The notes beneath the pieces are model-generated. The model was not told where the DNA came from and made no database searches. It saw nothing but the letters and a program-made list of their open reading frames with translations. The position numbers were made by a program, and so were the translations under genes. A DNA stretch of 64,000 nucleotides from an uncultured Kordiimonas sp. (GTDB taxonomy: Bacteria > Pseudomonadota > Alphaproteobacteria > Sphingomonadales > Kordiimonadaceae). Each line of letters begins with the position of its first letter. Within the stretch, counting starts at the first letter, position 1. Where the stretch lies: positions 62,001 to 126,000 of the forward strand of contig CANNEK010000004.1 of the NCBI GenBank assembly GCA_947503625.1, given 5' to 3'. Positions 1-8,811 of this stretch are shown here, piece after piece.

Positions 1-12
1 AGGAGAGCCCAG

Positions 13-534
13 ATGATTAAACATGTTCCAAACACGGTATTTAAAACACGCGTCCGCAATGACGCTCTTGATGGCCCAAACCCTTTCGAGTGGAAAGATT
101 TGAGTTCTGACGATATTTTCAAAGGAAAAAAGGTCGTTGTTTTTTCTCTTCCCGGCGCTTTCACACCTACATGTTCCACGAGCCATTTGCCTCGCTTTGA
201 AGAGCTTTACGATGAGTTTAAGGCTCAAGGCGTTGATGCCATCGTTTGTATTTCGGTAAATGATGCTTTTGTGATGTACCAATGGGGTAAGTCGCAGGGC
301 GCAAAAAACGTATTCCTGCTTCCTGATGGAAGTGGCGATTTCACCCGAAAAATGGGTATGCTGGTGTGCAAGGACAATCTGGGATTTGGTATGAGAAGCT
401 GGCGCTACTCCATGTTGGTGGACGACGGCGAGATTAGGGAAATGTTCGTAGAGGACGGCTTCGAAGACAATTGCCCGACAGATCCTTTCGAGGTTTCTGA
501 CGCCGATACCATGCTGAACTATCTGAAATCCTGA
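13..534 (+). CDS. Peroxiredoxin, Prx5-like redoxin
   Basis: A thiol peroxidase of 173 residues that should reduce hydrogen peroxide and organic hydroperoxides in the cytoplasm. The active-site segment around residues 44-56 reads PGAFTPTCS, the Prx5-type peroxidatic signature with the catalytic Cys after TPT. It is followed by the [14 protein letters not shown] and SVNDAFVM stretches typical of this subfamily. Length matches bacterial Prx5 proteins without a fused glutaredoxin. A strong ribosome-binding site (aggag, bases 1-5) precedes the ATG at good spacing. The gene stands alone and ends at a strong hairpin terminator shared with the convergent Lrp-type gene. The resolving thiol cannot be assigned; two further Cys lie near residues 117 and 156. 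Confidence 0.93.
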   Translation: MIKHVPNTVFKTRVRNDALDGPNPFEWKDLSSDDIFKGKKVVVFSLPGAFTPTCSTSHLPRFEELYDEFKAQGVDAIVCISVNDAFVMYQWGKSQGAKNVFLLPDGSGDFTRKMGMLVCKDNLGFGMRSWRYSMLVDDGEIREMFVEDGFEDNCPTDPFEVSDADTMLNYLKS

Positions 535-561
535 CAGAACAAGCGACCCCCAAAAACTGAA

Positions 562-589
562 AACCGACCTTTCGAGGTCGGTTTTTTTA
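562..589. terminator. Bidirectional intrinsic terminator
   Basis: A 9-bp perfect stem (562-570 with 575-583) closed by a UUCG tetraloop is followed by a T run. On the opposite strand the same stem is followed by TTTTCAGTTTTT, so it can also end the convergent Lrp-type gene, whose stop codon overlaps the T run. Confidence 0.9.
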
Positions 590-1042
590 AGCTTGAGGCA
601 GTTGGTAAGACCTTTTCACTGTTCCGTAGGCGATATGTGATTCAATTGAAGCTATCCCCTGGATTTTGTGAAGTTTGAGTTTCACAAAACTCTCGTAATC
701 CGCAAGGCTTTTTGCAACGATATGGACCAGATAGTCTGCCGATCCGGCCATCAGGAAGCACTCCAGTATTTTATCCAGTTCCTGCACACTGTGCTCAAAG
801 GCCTTAACAGTCGCTTCGTCGTGACGCTGCAACCTGATCATGGCAAATACGCTGATCGGCCAACCACATTTATCGTGATCAACCACCGCCGTATAGTTGC
901 GTACTACTCCATCCCGTTCCAATTTTCGAACTCGTCTAAGGCAGGGCGATGGAGACAGGTTAACAGCAGCAGCCAGGTCGTTGTTGGTGATACGGCCATC
1001 TTTTTGCAGTTCATGCACTATATTTCGATCAATGGTATCCAT
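587..1042 (-). CDS. Lrp/AsnC family regulator, probably of methionine gamma-lyase
   Basis: A 151-residue DNA-binding regulator. The N-terminus (MDTIDRNIVHELQKDGRITNN) begins the AsnC-type helix-turn-helix, with the recognition region NLSPSPCLRRVRKLERDG near residues 28-45. The rest fits the Lrp ligand-binding (RAM) domain. An in-frame ATG at 1054 also exists, but the ATG at 1042 has GGAGG five bases upstream and gives the standard family N-terminus. It is divergent from methionine gamma-lyase, the arrangement known for mdeR-mdeA in Pseudomonas putida, where the Lrp-type regulator activates the lyase gene. That role here is inferred from position. A 13-nt palindrome lies just upstream of its start. 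Confidence 0.85.
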   Translation of the reverse strand: MDTIDRNIVHELQKDGRITNNDLAAAVNLSPSPCLRRVRKLERDGVVRNYTAVVDHDKCGWPISVFAMIRLQRHDEATVKAFEHSVQELDKILECFLMAGSADYLVHIVAKSLADYESFVKLKLHKIQGIASIESHIAYGTVKRSYQLPQA

Positions 1043-1067
1043 TAAAGCCTCCATTTTAGCATAAGTT

Positions 1068-1080
1068 GCCAATATATGGC
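1068..1080. promoter_or_regulatory. Palindrome in the divergent Lrp / gamma-lyase promoter region
   Basis: GCCA-ATATA-TGGC is an exact inverted repeat with an AT-rich centre, located 26 bp upstream of the regulator ATG and about 105 bp upstream of the lyase ATG. AT-centred palindromes of this kind are typical Lrp/AsnC sites, so it is a candidate operator. Function is inferred from position and symmetry only. Confidence 0.4.
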
Positions 1081-1183
1081 CATTTAAGGGTGAATGTTGC
1101 AAGCATATTGCGCTCTAAATTTGTTACACTTGTTACCAATATTTATTTGGACCCTTTGGGTTCGAAGCTGTCAGGAGCGGACC

Positions 1184-2455
1184 ATGAGCAAAACCGGCAA
1201 TCTCTCGAAATCTTCAGGCTTTGCAACGCGGGCAATTCATCAGGGGCATAGAGCGGCAGATCACCATGGTGCGTTAAATCCGCCGGTTTACATGTCCTCA
1301 ACGTTTGCGTTCGAGACAGCCGAGCAGGGTGGGGAAATATTCGCAGGCGAACGTGAAGGATATTTTTATTCTCGCATATCCAACCCCACGCTGGCTTTGC
1401 TGGAAACGCGACTGGCGAGCCTGGAGGGCGGTGAAGCTGCAGTGTCTGCTTCGAGCGGTATGGGGGCGATTTGCTCTGCAATCTGGGCGCTGGTTGAGCC
1501 CGGTGACGAGATCATCACAGATGGCACACTGTATGGATGCACTTTCTCATTCTTTAGAGAGTCCCTGCAGAAATTCGGCATTACGATTACGCATGTTGAC
1601 CTGACACGTCCAGCCAAACTTGAAGAGGCTATCAACGCAAAAACCAAAGTCGTTTATTTCGAGACGCCGGCGAACCCGAATATGCGGATTGTTGACATTG
1701 AGGCGATCTCGACCATTGCACATACTGTTGACGCAACGGTTGTTGTTGATAACACCTACAGCACGCCTTATCTGCAGCAACCCTTGTCACTGGGTGCGGA
1801 CCTCGTTGTACATTCTGCGACCAAATACCTTGGTGGCCACGGTGATTTGGTTGCCGGCGCCGTTGTTGGTTCTGCCGAACTAATACAGCATATTCGGCTC
1901 GTTGGGCTTAAGGATATGACCGGCGCAGTACTTTCGGCGCAAGATGCGAACCTTATCTTGCGGGGTATAAAGACGCTTGAACTGAGAATGGAACGTCATT
2001 GCGATAATGCGGAAAAGGTTGCTGATTATCTCGAAGGTCACCCGCGGGTGACCAAGGTATATTACCCTGGTTTACCCAGTTTCCCCCAGCATGACGTTGC
2101 AAAAAAACAGATGATGCGTTTTGGGGGAATGGTTCCTTTTGAAGTTGAAGGAGGAACGGCAGCCGCAAAAAGACTGCTGAATTCTCTCGACCTGATAACC
2201 ATCGCGGTTAGTCTGGGCGATGCCGAGACACTCATACAGCACCCGGCCAGCATGACCCATTCCACATATTCACCAGAGGAACTGGCGCAGTATCATATCA
2301 GTGAAGGCCTGATCCGACTGTCTGCCGGCCTTGAATGTATTGATGATATTCTTGCTGATCTGGATGCTGCGTTCGAGGCAACATACAGTGCTGATACCGT
2401 TGCTATCGCTGACAGGCGCTTCAGCACTACGAAGCCTGAAAAGATGGCCGGATAA
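1184..2455 (+). CDS. mdeA: L-methionine gamma-lyase (PLP-dependent)
   Basis: A 423-residue Cys/Met-metabolism PLP enzyme that should split methionine into methanethiol, 2-oxobutyrate and ammonia. Visible motifs are YSRISNPT (phosphate-binding Tyr/Arg), SGMGAI, and SATKYLGGHGD with the Schiff-base lysine at K214. The residue that marks true methionine gamma-lyases, the active-site Cys in LYGCTF (C119, equivalent to C116 in P. putida), is present, which favours this over cystathionine gamma-lyase or gamma-synthase. The start is the ATG at 1184 with AGGAG at 1173; longer in-frame readings add an implausible leader. The protein is about 20 residues longer than usual at the C-terminus. It is probably controlled by the divergent Lrp-type regulator. 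Confidence 0.9.
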   Translation: MSKTGNLSKSSGFATRAIHQGHRAADHHGALNPPVYMSSTFAFETAEQGGEIFAGEREGYFYSRISNPTLALLETRLASLEGGEAAVSASSGMGAICSAIWALVEPGDEIITDGTLYGCTFSFFRESLQKFGITITHVDLTRPAKLEEAINAKTKVVYFETPANPNMRIVDIEAISTIAHTVDATVVVDNTYSTPYLQQPLSLGADLVVHSATKYLGGHGDLVAGAVVGSAELIQHIRLVGLKDMTGAVLSAQDANLILRGIKTLELRMERHCDNAEKVADYLEGHPRVTKVYYPGLPSFPQHDVAKKQMMRFGGMVPFEVEGGTAAAKRLLNSLDLITIAVSLGDAETLIQHPASMTHSTYSPEELAQYHISEGLIRLSAGLECIDDILADLDAAFEATYSADTVAIADRRFSTTKPEKMAG

Positions 2456-2575
2456 CGGTAAATAGCGTCAACCCTCGACTTCAGGGCTGAACACTAAAAA
2501 AACCTTACGTCATTGGCAAACTGCATAAAGTCACCTAGGCTTGTATCTTCACGTATTTTTTGAGGCGACCAGTTT

Positions 2576-4105
2576 ATGACGCGTGTTCGACCATTCGTCA
2601 CGTTTTTGCCGATGGCTTTCCTTGTTGCAGGCGTTCTCGCCAGTTTAATCGACCTCAATGCTTTCCTTGGCGCTATGACAGCGGCGAACAGATGGATACT
2701 CCATCATTTTTCAACAGCTTTTAACTGGGGCAGTTTTGGTTTCGTAATAACCATCACCTGGGTGTGGTTTTCGCGTTTGGGCAAGGTTCGTATCGGCGGC
2801 TCAAAAGCGACACCAATTCTGACAAGGTGGAACTGGTTCGCCATTACACTTTGCACGACCATCGCGATTGGAATTCTGTTTTGGGGAACAGCGGAGCCAC
2901 TCTACCATTTTTACGAGCCGCCTGCACTTGAAGGCATTGCGGCCGGTTCGGCAGATGCCAAGCGCTTCGCCCTGTCTTCACTGTTTATGCATTGGTCTAT
3001 TACACCTTATGCTATTTACACCGTGCCGGGCCTTGCCTTCGCTCTTGCATACTACAATCTGGAAAAGCCGTATTCGCTGGCGGCTCCAATGTCTGTTTTG
3101 CTGGGAAAAACACCGGGCAGAGGCGTTACAGAATTGATTGATGCCATCGCACTATTTGCGCTGGTTGCCGGGATATCTGCGACATTGGGGGTGGGAATTT
3201 TATCGATATCCCAAGGTATAGCATCGGTCGCTGGCATTGAGGCGAGTGCTTACCTGCTTGCCTTTGTTGCCGTTTCCATTGTTGCGGCCTTTATGGTGTC
3301 ATCCCTTTCGGGTTTGCTCCGCGGCATCAGGGTGCTTTCTGACTGGAACGTAAAATTCTTCTTCCTTTTGTGTGGTGTTCTGTTTCTGGCTGGCCCAACG
3401 GGTGATATCCTTCTGTCGGGTGCCAGGGGGCTGGTTGACTATGCAGTGAATTTTTTACCCCGATCCGTTGGTGCTGGCGCAACTGGCGACATTGAATGGG
3501 CAAGCTCGTGGACAACGTTTTACTGGGCCAACTGGTTGGCATGGGCACCCGTTACTGCGCTCTTTCTCGGCAGAATAGCCAAAGGGTATACTGTTCGGGA
3601 GTTCATATTGTTCAATATGATCTTGCCTGCAACATTTGCGATCTTGTGGATGTCAATTTTCGGGGCTAGCGCGATTGAATTTGATCGAGCTGGTGGTGAC
3701 TTGTATGCTGTTCTGACCGCCAATGGACCGGAAGCTGTTATATACCAGCTGTTTAACAACTTGCCGTTCTCAGCAGTCTGGTCGGTTGCTTTTATACTCC
3801 TCTCCTTCATCTGTTTTGTTACCGCCGCAGACAGCAACACAGAAGCCATTGCCGGATTATGCCAGTTGGATGAAAGTCATGCGTCAATTGCCGATGAAGA
3901 GCATAGGCCAACTACTCTTCGTCTGAAGGTTCTGTGGGCGAGCCTCATGGGTCTAACTGCCTGGGTCATGGTTACATTTTCAGGCGTTGACGGTGTAAGA
4001 ATGTTGTCGAACCTTGGCGGTTTGCCTGCATTGTTTATTGTGTTGATGATGAATATCGCCTTGATCCTGATGGGCACCACAAAGTTTGCCGCACTCAAAT
4101 CATAG
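2576..4105 (+). CDS. BCCT family transporter
   Basis: A 509-residue, roughly 12-helix inner-membrane carrier of the betaine/choline/carnitine transporter family. The signature WGTAEPLYHFYEPP is near residues 102-115, followed by HWSITPYAIYTVPGLAFA and the glycine-rich GISATLGVGILSISQGI segment of helix 5. Family members import quaternary ammonium or sulfonium compounds by cation symport or antiport. It sits 120 bp downstream of methionine gamma-lyase on the same strand, so its substrate may be a methylated sulfur or nitrogen compound such as DMSP, betaine or S-methylmethionine; this is inference. The C-terminus lacks the long osmosensing tail of BetP, suggesting catabolic uptake rather than osmoprotection. 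Confidence 0.88.
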   Translation: MTRVRPFVTFLPMAFLVAGVLASLIDLNAFLGAMTAANRWILHHFSTAFNWGSFGFVITITWVWFSRLGKVRIGGSKATPILTRWNWFAITLCTTIAIGILFWGTAEPLYHFYEPPALEGIAAGSADAKRFALSSLFMHWSITPYAIYTVPGLAFALAYYNLEKPYSLAAPMSVLLGKTPGRGVTELIDAIALFALVAGISATLGVGILSISQGIASVAGIEASAYLLAFVAVSIVAAFMVSSLSGLLRGIRVLSDWNVKFFFLLCGVLFLAGPTGDILLSGARGLVDYAVNFLPRSVGAGATGDIEWASSWTTFYWANWLAWAPVTALFLGRIAKGYTVREFILFNMILPATFAILWMSIFGASAIEFDRAGGDLYAVLTANGPEAVIYQLFNNLPFSAVWSVAFILLSFICFVTAADSNTEAIAGLCQLDESHASIADEEHRPTTLRLKVLWASLMGLTAWVMVTFSGVDGVRMLSNLGGLPALFIVLMMNIALILMGTTKFAALKS

Positions 4106-4210
4106 ACACATCAAAATTTAAGAGTTTAGAAAAAAACTCTGAGGGTTTTCTCATCTGATGCGTTTTAATTTCTGGTAGGCTCCGAAACTCAGGTTTTAGC
4201 GGTTGGACGA

Positions 4211-4765
4211 ATGAAATCGATCAATGATCCCAAAGTTGTTGCACTTGAAGACGCAGATTACAAAGCGCGTCAGCGTCAGGTTGCGCAATTGGTCAAAGAC
4301 CATGATCGCGCTCTGCGTCGGTACATTCGTGCGCAGCTGGCGGTGGAGGTGGATCGGGATGATCTAATACAGGAAATATACTTCCGCGTCGTTCGTCATA
4401 CCGATTTGAGCACGTTTGAGGAAAACACCCGTGCGTACCTGTTCAAAACCGCAACAAATTTATTGCGTGACAGGTCACGTCGTAGGGCAGTGCGAAAATC
4501 GGACAGTGAGCGAGAGGTCACCGAGATTGATCTCATCAATCCGGTAACACCGGAACGGGAAGCGCAGACCCGACAAAGCCTTGAATTGGTCCAAAGTGTG
4601 CTCGCGGCACTGCCTCCAACCTGCAGGAAGGCATTTTTGTTAAGTCGCTTCTCCAACAAGAACTACGCTGAGATAGGCGCGGAGCTTGGTGTGTCGGCAT
4701 CAATGGTGGAAAAACATGTGGCGAAAGCGCTGCGGAAGATCAGGCGAAGAGTGGCGCTTAGGTAA
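4211..4765 (+). CDS. ECF sigma factor, FecI type
   Basis: A 184-residue extracytoplasmic-function sigma factor. Region 2 spans about residues 30-95 (DRDDLIQEIYFRVVRH, then a FKTATNLLRDRSRRR core). Region 4 spans about 120-180 and contains LPPTCRKAFLLSRF and the helix-turn-helix NYAEIGAELGVSASMVEKHV, the wording of the FecI group. It is followed 37 bp later by a FecR-type regulator and then a TonB receptor with a signalling domain, so it should direct transcription of that receptor when the outer-membrane ligand is bound. Confidence 0.92.
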   Translation: MKSINDPKVVALEDADYKARQRQVAQLVKDHDRALRRYIRAQLAVEVDRDDLIQEIYFRVVRHTDLSTFEENTRAYLFKTATNLLRDRSRRRAVRKSDSEREVTEIDLINPVTPEREAQTRQSLELVQSVLAALPPTCRKAFLLSRFSNKNYAEIGAELGVSASMVEKHVAKALRKIRRRVALR

Positions 4766-4802
4766 ATCGCCAAACCCAAGACAATCGGTAGAAGATAAGT
4801 CT

Positions 4803-5837
4803 ATGAACACGTACAATGATGACATTGCGAAAGAGGCCAGTCGGTGGATTGCCCGACTGAACTCCGGCGCGTTTAGCGCTACTGATGAAACCTCTCTGCG
4901 TGACTGGTTGGACGCATCGGAAAAAAACCGGCTTGAGTATCATGCGCAGGTTGAGCTGTGGCAGGATCTCGCAGGTTTCGAGGGGCGGTTATTGGATGCG
5001 CATGAGCCAGAACAAAACCACCGGGACGCAAATCTTCATAACGGTGAAGCGTTGCAGGGAAAACTGGTTGATTTGCCCATCGGCAAAGCCTGGCGGCGCT
5101 TGTCAGCTGCGGCTACGGGTTTGGTTGCAGCATCATTGTTTGCCGGATTTTTACTGTTTTCGGGGCAAGGTGAACCTGCATCCGGACCTCAGCGTTATTT
5201 GACGCAAAAGGGTCACCAGACTGAAGCGCTGCTTGCTGATAACACCCGCATTCTAATGAATACCAATAGCAATCTTGTTGTGGAATATCAGAAAGAGATC
5301 AGACATGTCGCACTCGAAAAAGGTGAAGCTTTTTTTGATGTGGCCACGGACCCGGAACGACCGTTCATCGTTGAAACGGCGTGGGGAAATGTGCGTGTCC
5401 TGGGTACTAAATTCAATGTACTGAGCACTGATCAAGGGCTGCGTGTTGACGTGCTGGAGGGGCTGGTTGAAGTCATTTCTGAAGCAGATATAGCGGGCGA
5501 ACCCATCGATGTGTTTCTGACAGCAAACCAGAGTATCACGGTGTCCAATGAAGCTGAGGAAAATGTCTCGTTTGCAACGGAGGTCGTTGCAGAGGTAGCC
5601 CCGTGGCGGGACGGTGTGTTGACGTTTAGCAATCAGCCGCTTGCAGATGTTATCGTGGAGATAAACAGATACACCAGTCGGGAAATCAATATCGTTAGTC
5701 CTTCGTTGGAGGACCAGTTGGTAAGCGGAAGCTTCAATATTGGCGATGTGTCTGCGTTTCTGGAAGGGCTTGAGGCAATTCTGCCACTTAAGGTGGAACG
5801 TCAGTCCGGAAAAATAATCATTAGATCAATAGGTTAG
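4803..5837 (+). CDS. FecR-type anti-sigma / sigma-activating regulator
   Basis: A 344-residue inner-membrane regulator. The N-terminal cytoplasmic part (residues 8-47, EASRWIARLNSG and RDWLDASEKNRLEY) is the DUF4880 domain that contacts the sigma factor. One transmembrane helix lies near residues 100-120 (GLVAASLFAGFLLF). The periplasmic FecR domain follows (RYLTQKGHQTEALLADNTRI and VETAWGNVRVLGTKFNV). A C-terminal STN-like region carries FSNQPLADVIVEINRY. The ATG at 4803 gives the canonical N-terminus. It should relay ligand occupancy from the TonB receptor's periplasmic signalling domain to the sigma factor encoded upstream. Confidence 0.92.
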   Translation: MNTYNDDIAKEASRWIARLNSGAFSATDETSLRDWLDASEKNRLEYHAQVELWQDLAGFEGRLLDAHEPEQNHRDANLHNGEALQGKLVDLPIGKAWRRLSAAATGLVAASLFAGFLLFSGQGEPASGPQRYLTQKGHQTEALLADNTRILMNTNSNLVVEYQKEIRHVALEKGEAFFDVATDPERPFIVETAWGNVRVLGTKFNVLSTDQGLRVDVLEGLVEVISEADIAGEPIDVFLTANQSITVSNEAEENVSFATEVVAEVAPWRDGVLTFSNQPLADVIVEINRYTSREINIVSPSLEDQLVSGSFNIGDVSAFLEGLEAILPLKVERQSGKIIIRSIG

Positions 5838-5948
5838 TTATTTTTCCGAAAAAAGTCCTGAGGGTAATGGAGCGTCACGCGTTTAAACTAATGAGGGTGA
5901 AATTCAATCCTGGGTTATTTATTCAGGGAAATTGTGGGGAGGTACCCT

Positions 5949-8738
5949 ATGGGTAGCACAACAAAATTATCGTTATTAACGGCCGTTTCAGTTCTGGCAT
6001 TGTCGCCAGCATCCGCAGGTAACCAAGTGAAACAAGTGCGTGACTACCGCATCGTTGCACAGGATACAAGCGCAGCTCTGTTGGCTTTTGCCAAAGAAAG
6101 TGGCGTTCAGGTAATGTTTGCGCCGGATACGGTGGCGGGTCACCGTTCGCAGCGCGTAACAGGCGAGCTAACATCGCACCAGGCGCTTGCGATGCTGCTT
6201 GCCGGCACAGGGCTTGATTACGAATACACCGATAGCGGTATGCTGGTGGTCCGAGATGCGGGAAACGATGTGGCTGCGTTTGCAGCAAGAAACCCCGTCG
6301 CGGCCAGTGCGACAATCCAAACGGCAACTAGTTCCAGCGAAGCAACAAACGGCGGTGTAATTGAAGAAATTGTTTCTGTCGGTACGCGTTCGAAAGGTCG
6401 GACAGCCATTGCAACGCCGGTTCCGGTAGATGTCGTGGGGGCAGGGGCGTTAGCCAGCACGGGACAAACCGAAGTTGGGCGCATGCTGCAAATTCTTGCC
6501 CCATCTTTTAACTTTTCAAGCTCTTCAGTATCGGATGGCACCGATGCGCTGCGCCCCGCAACGCTTCGCGGTCTTGGTCCGGACCAAACCCTGGTGTTGG
6601 TGAACGGCAAGCGCCGTCATACCGGTGCGCTCATTCATGTCAATACCTCCGTTGGTCGTGGTGCGGCAGGTGTTGATATGAACGCAATTCCTGGTGCTGC
6701 ATTGGGCCGAATTGAAGTCCTGCGTGACGGCGCCGCAGCGCAATATGGTTCTGATGCGATCGCAGGGGTTATCAATCTTGTTTTGAACGACGAGGCCGAG
6801 GGCGGGTCAGCTAATGTGCAGTACGGCCAGACCTATGAGGGAGACGGCGAGACGTTTTTGGCGAATGCAAATATTGGTTTCGAGCTTGGGGATGGAGGGT
6901 TTCTGAACGTTACAGCTGAGTACCGTGACAGGGGCAACACCAACCGTGCAGGTCTCTCGGCCACACAGCAATATCCACTATTGGATGATGGCTCGTTTGA
7001 CCCGCGGGAGTTTACGTTCGAGCGACAGAACTTCAGGATCGGTGATGCAGATAGCGAGCAGTATGCTTTTGTTGCCAATGCGGCAATACCTATCAGCGAT
7101 AATGCCCGTTTTTATGCCTTTGGAACGTATTCTGATCGCCAAAGCCAATCAGCTGGTTTTTATCGGCGAGCCAACCAGACGGACCGTACCGTGCTGGAGT
7201 TATACCCCGATGGTTTCCTGCCGCTGATCAACACCAATATTGAAGACTATTCCTTGTCAGGCGGTATCGAATGGGATTTGAATAACGGTTGGGGCCTGGA
7301 CCTCAGCATCAACCACGGTTCAAACTCATTTCAGTTTGTTATTTCCAATTCACTCAATGCCTCTTTTGGTCCGAGCAGCCCGACGACAGCGGATGCCGGA
7401 ACCCTGGGTATCAGTCAAACGACCTTTAATGCCGATCTGGTAAAGACTTTTGACATTGGTGGTGCAGAAACAACGTTTGCCTTTGGCGGTGAGTACCGCG
7501 AAGAGAATTATACCCTGGAAGCAGGTGAGCCTGTTTCCTACCAGGATGGTGGTGCGGTTAATCCCGTGACTGGTGCGCCTTACGTCAGTGGGTTTCAGGT
7601 TTTCCGTGGGTTCTCTCCGGCAAATGAAGTAGATGAAAGCCGGAGCAACTTCTCCGTTTATGCAGATGTCGAGAGCCAAATCACGGATCAGTGGTTGGTT
7701 GCTGTGGCCGGTCGCTATGAGGACTACAGCGACTTTGGTAGCACGCTCACCGGTAAGTTCTCGACCCGGTTTGAAATAAGCGAGAATTTGGCTCTGCGAG
7801 GTTCTGTATCGACTGGTTTTCGTGCGCCATCCATGCAGCAGAAATTCTTCAACAGTGTTTCAACGCAGTTTGTGGAAGTAAACGGTGTAACCGTGGCGCA
7901 GGAACGCGGTACCTTCCGAAATGATAGTGTTGTTGCGCAGCTTGCCGGCGTGCCGGAGCTTGAAGAAGAAACATCGGTCAGTTTCAGTGGTGGGTTCGTC
8001 GCAACCGCTGGTGCGCTTACATTCACTGCGGACTATTATCATATTCAGATTGATGACCGTATCGGAATCTCAGGCGCAATAGACCTGACGCAGCCGGGCT
8101 TTGAGAATGTTGCGGGCGCCGCATCTTCCGGTCAGTTTTTTGTCAATGCAGCAGATACAAGTACCAATGGTGTTGATATCGTCGCCACATATGATGTGCC
8201 GCTTAGTGGTGCCCAAACCCTGAGACTGTCCGCCGCAGCAAACTGGACGGAAACCAACCTGAAAGAAGGTAGCATTGTCAGTTCCATTGGCGGCGTCGAT
8301 GTTGGCCCCCTGTTTACACCTCAGGATATTTCGATAGTTGAGGAATGGCAGCCTCAAACCCGTATTAACCTGTCAGCGAACTACTCTAATGGTCCGTGGG
8401 ATTTGATCACCCGTGTTAGTCAGTTCGGCTCCTACACCGTGTGTGAGGGGGCATGCGATACCCCGTCCGGGGCTGGTCAAAATGTCCAGGAATTCGGTTC
8501 AAAATGGCTTACCGATATTCAGTTGAATTATAACTTTGAAGATAGTGGGCTGACTGTCACCGTGGGCGCAAACAATCTGTTTGATGTCTTTCCCGATTTG
8601 AACCTGATTGGCCAATCCCGAGGCGGCACCCTGGATGGCATCGTCTCATCCCCCGGAGTATTCCAATACTCTCGCCGCTCGGCGCCGTTCGGCTTCAATG
8701 GTGGCTTTTGGTATGGCCGTGTGACCTATCGATTCTAG
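5949..8738 (+). CDS. TonB-dependent receptor with N-terminal STN signalling domain
   Basis: A 929-residue outer-membrane transducer of the FecA class. A signal peptide (cleavage expected after SPASA, about residue 24) is followed by an STN domain (about 30-100, from YRIVAQDTSAALLAF to DSGMLVVR). Next come the plug (VGTRSKGRTAIATPVPVDV, LRGLGPDQTLVLVNGKR, IEVLRDGAAAQYGSDAIAGVIN) and a 22-strand barrel ending in aromatic YGRVTYRF. The ATG at 5949 is preferred over the GTG at 5934 because GGGAGG (5937-5942) lies in front of it. It is third in a sigma/anti-sigma/receptor cassette. Transported ligand unknown: a siderophore is usual for such cassettes, but glycans are also possible. Confidence 0.93.
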   Translation: MGSTTKLSLLTAVSVLALSPASAGNQVKQVRDYRIVAQDTSAALLAFAKESGVQVMFAPDTVAGHRSQRVTGELTSHQALAMLLAGTGLDYEYTDSGMLVVRDAGNDVAAFAARNPVAASATIQTATSSSEATNGGVIEEIVSVGTRSKGRTAIATPVPVDVVGAGALASTGQTEVGRMLQILAPSFNFSSSSVSDGTDALRPATLRGLGPDQTLVLVNGKRRHTGALIHVNTSVGRGAAGVDMNAIPGAALGRIEVLRDGAAAQYGSDAIAGVINLVLNDEAEGGSANVQYGQTYEGDGETFLANANIGFELGDGGFLNVTAEYRDRGNTNRAGLSATQQYPLLDDGSFDPREFTFERQNFRIGDADSEQYAFVANAAIPISDNARFYAFGTYSDRQSQSAGFYRRANQTDRTVLELYPDGFLPLINTNIEDYSLSGGIEWDLNNGWGLDLSINHGSNSFQFVISNSLNASFGPSSPTTADAGTLGISQTTFNADLVKTFDIGGAETTFAFGGEYREENYTLEAGEPVSYQDGGAVNPVTGAPYVSGFQVFRGFSPANEVDESRSNFSVYADVESQITDQWLVAVAGRYEDYSDFGSTLTGKFSTRFEISENLALRGSVSTGFRAPSMQQKFFNSVSTQFVEVNGVTVAQERGTFRNDSVVAQLAGVPELEEETSVSFSGGFVATAGALTFTADYYHIQIDDRIGISGAIDLTQPGFENVAGAASSGQFFVNAADTSTNGVDIVATYDVPLSGAQTLRLSAAANWTETNLKEGSIVSSIGGVDVGPLFTPQDISIVEEWQPQTRINLSANYSNGPWDLITRVSQFGSYTVCEGACDTPSGAGQNVQEFGSKWLTDIQLNYNFEDSGLTVTVGANNLFDVFPDLNLIGQSRGGTLDGIVSSPGVFQYSRRSAPFGFNGGFWYGRVTYRF

Positions 8739-8773
8739 TATTTCACTCACCCTCCGACGATAGTGAGCACGCA

Positions 8774-8808
8774 GGCCGCAGGGGAAATCCCTGCGGCCAT
8801 TTCGTTTA
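8774..8808 (+). terminator. Intrinsic terminator after TonB receptor
   Basis: A perfect 10-bp GC-rich stem (8774-8783 with 8789-8798) with a 5-nt loop is followed by ATTTCGTTT. It separates the receptor from the convergent tricorn-like gene. Confidence 0.75.
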
Positions 8809-8811
8809 CTT

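Noticed and set aside
4121-4140. AGAGTTT/AAACTCT inverted repeat after the BCCT gene
   Set aside because: AT-rich 7-bp stem without a following T run; too weak to call a terminator.
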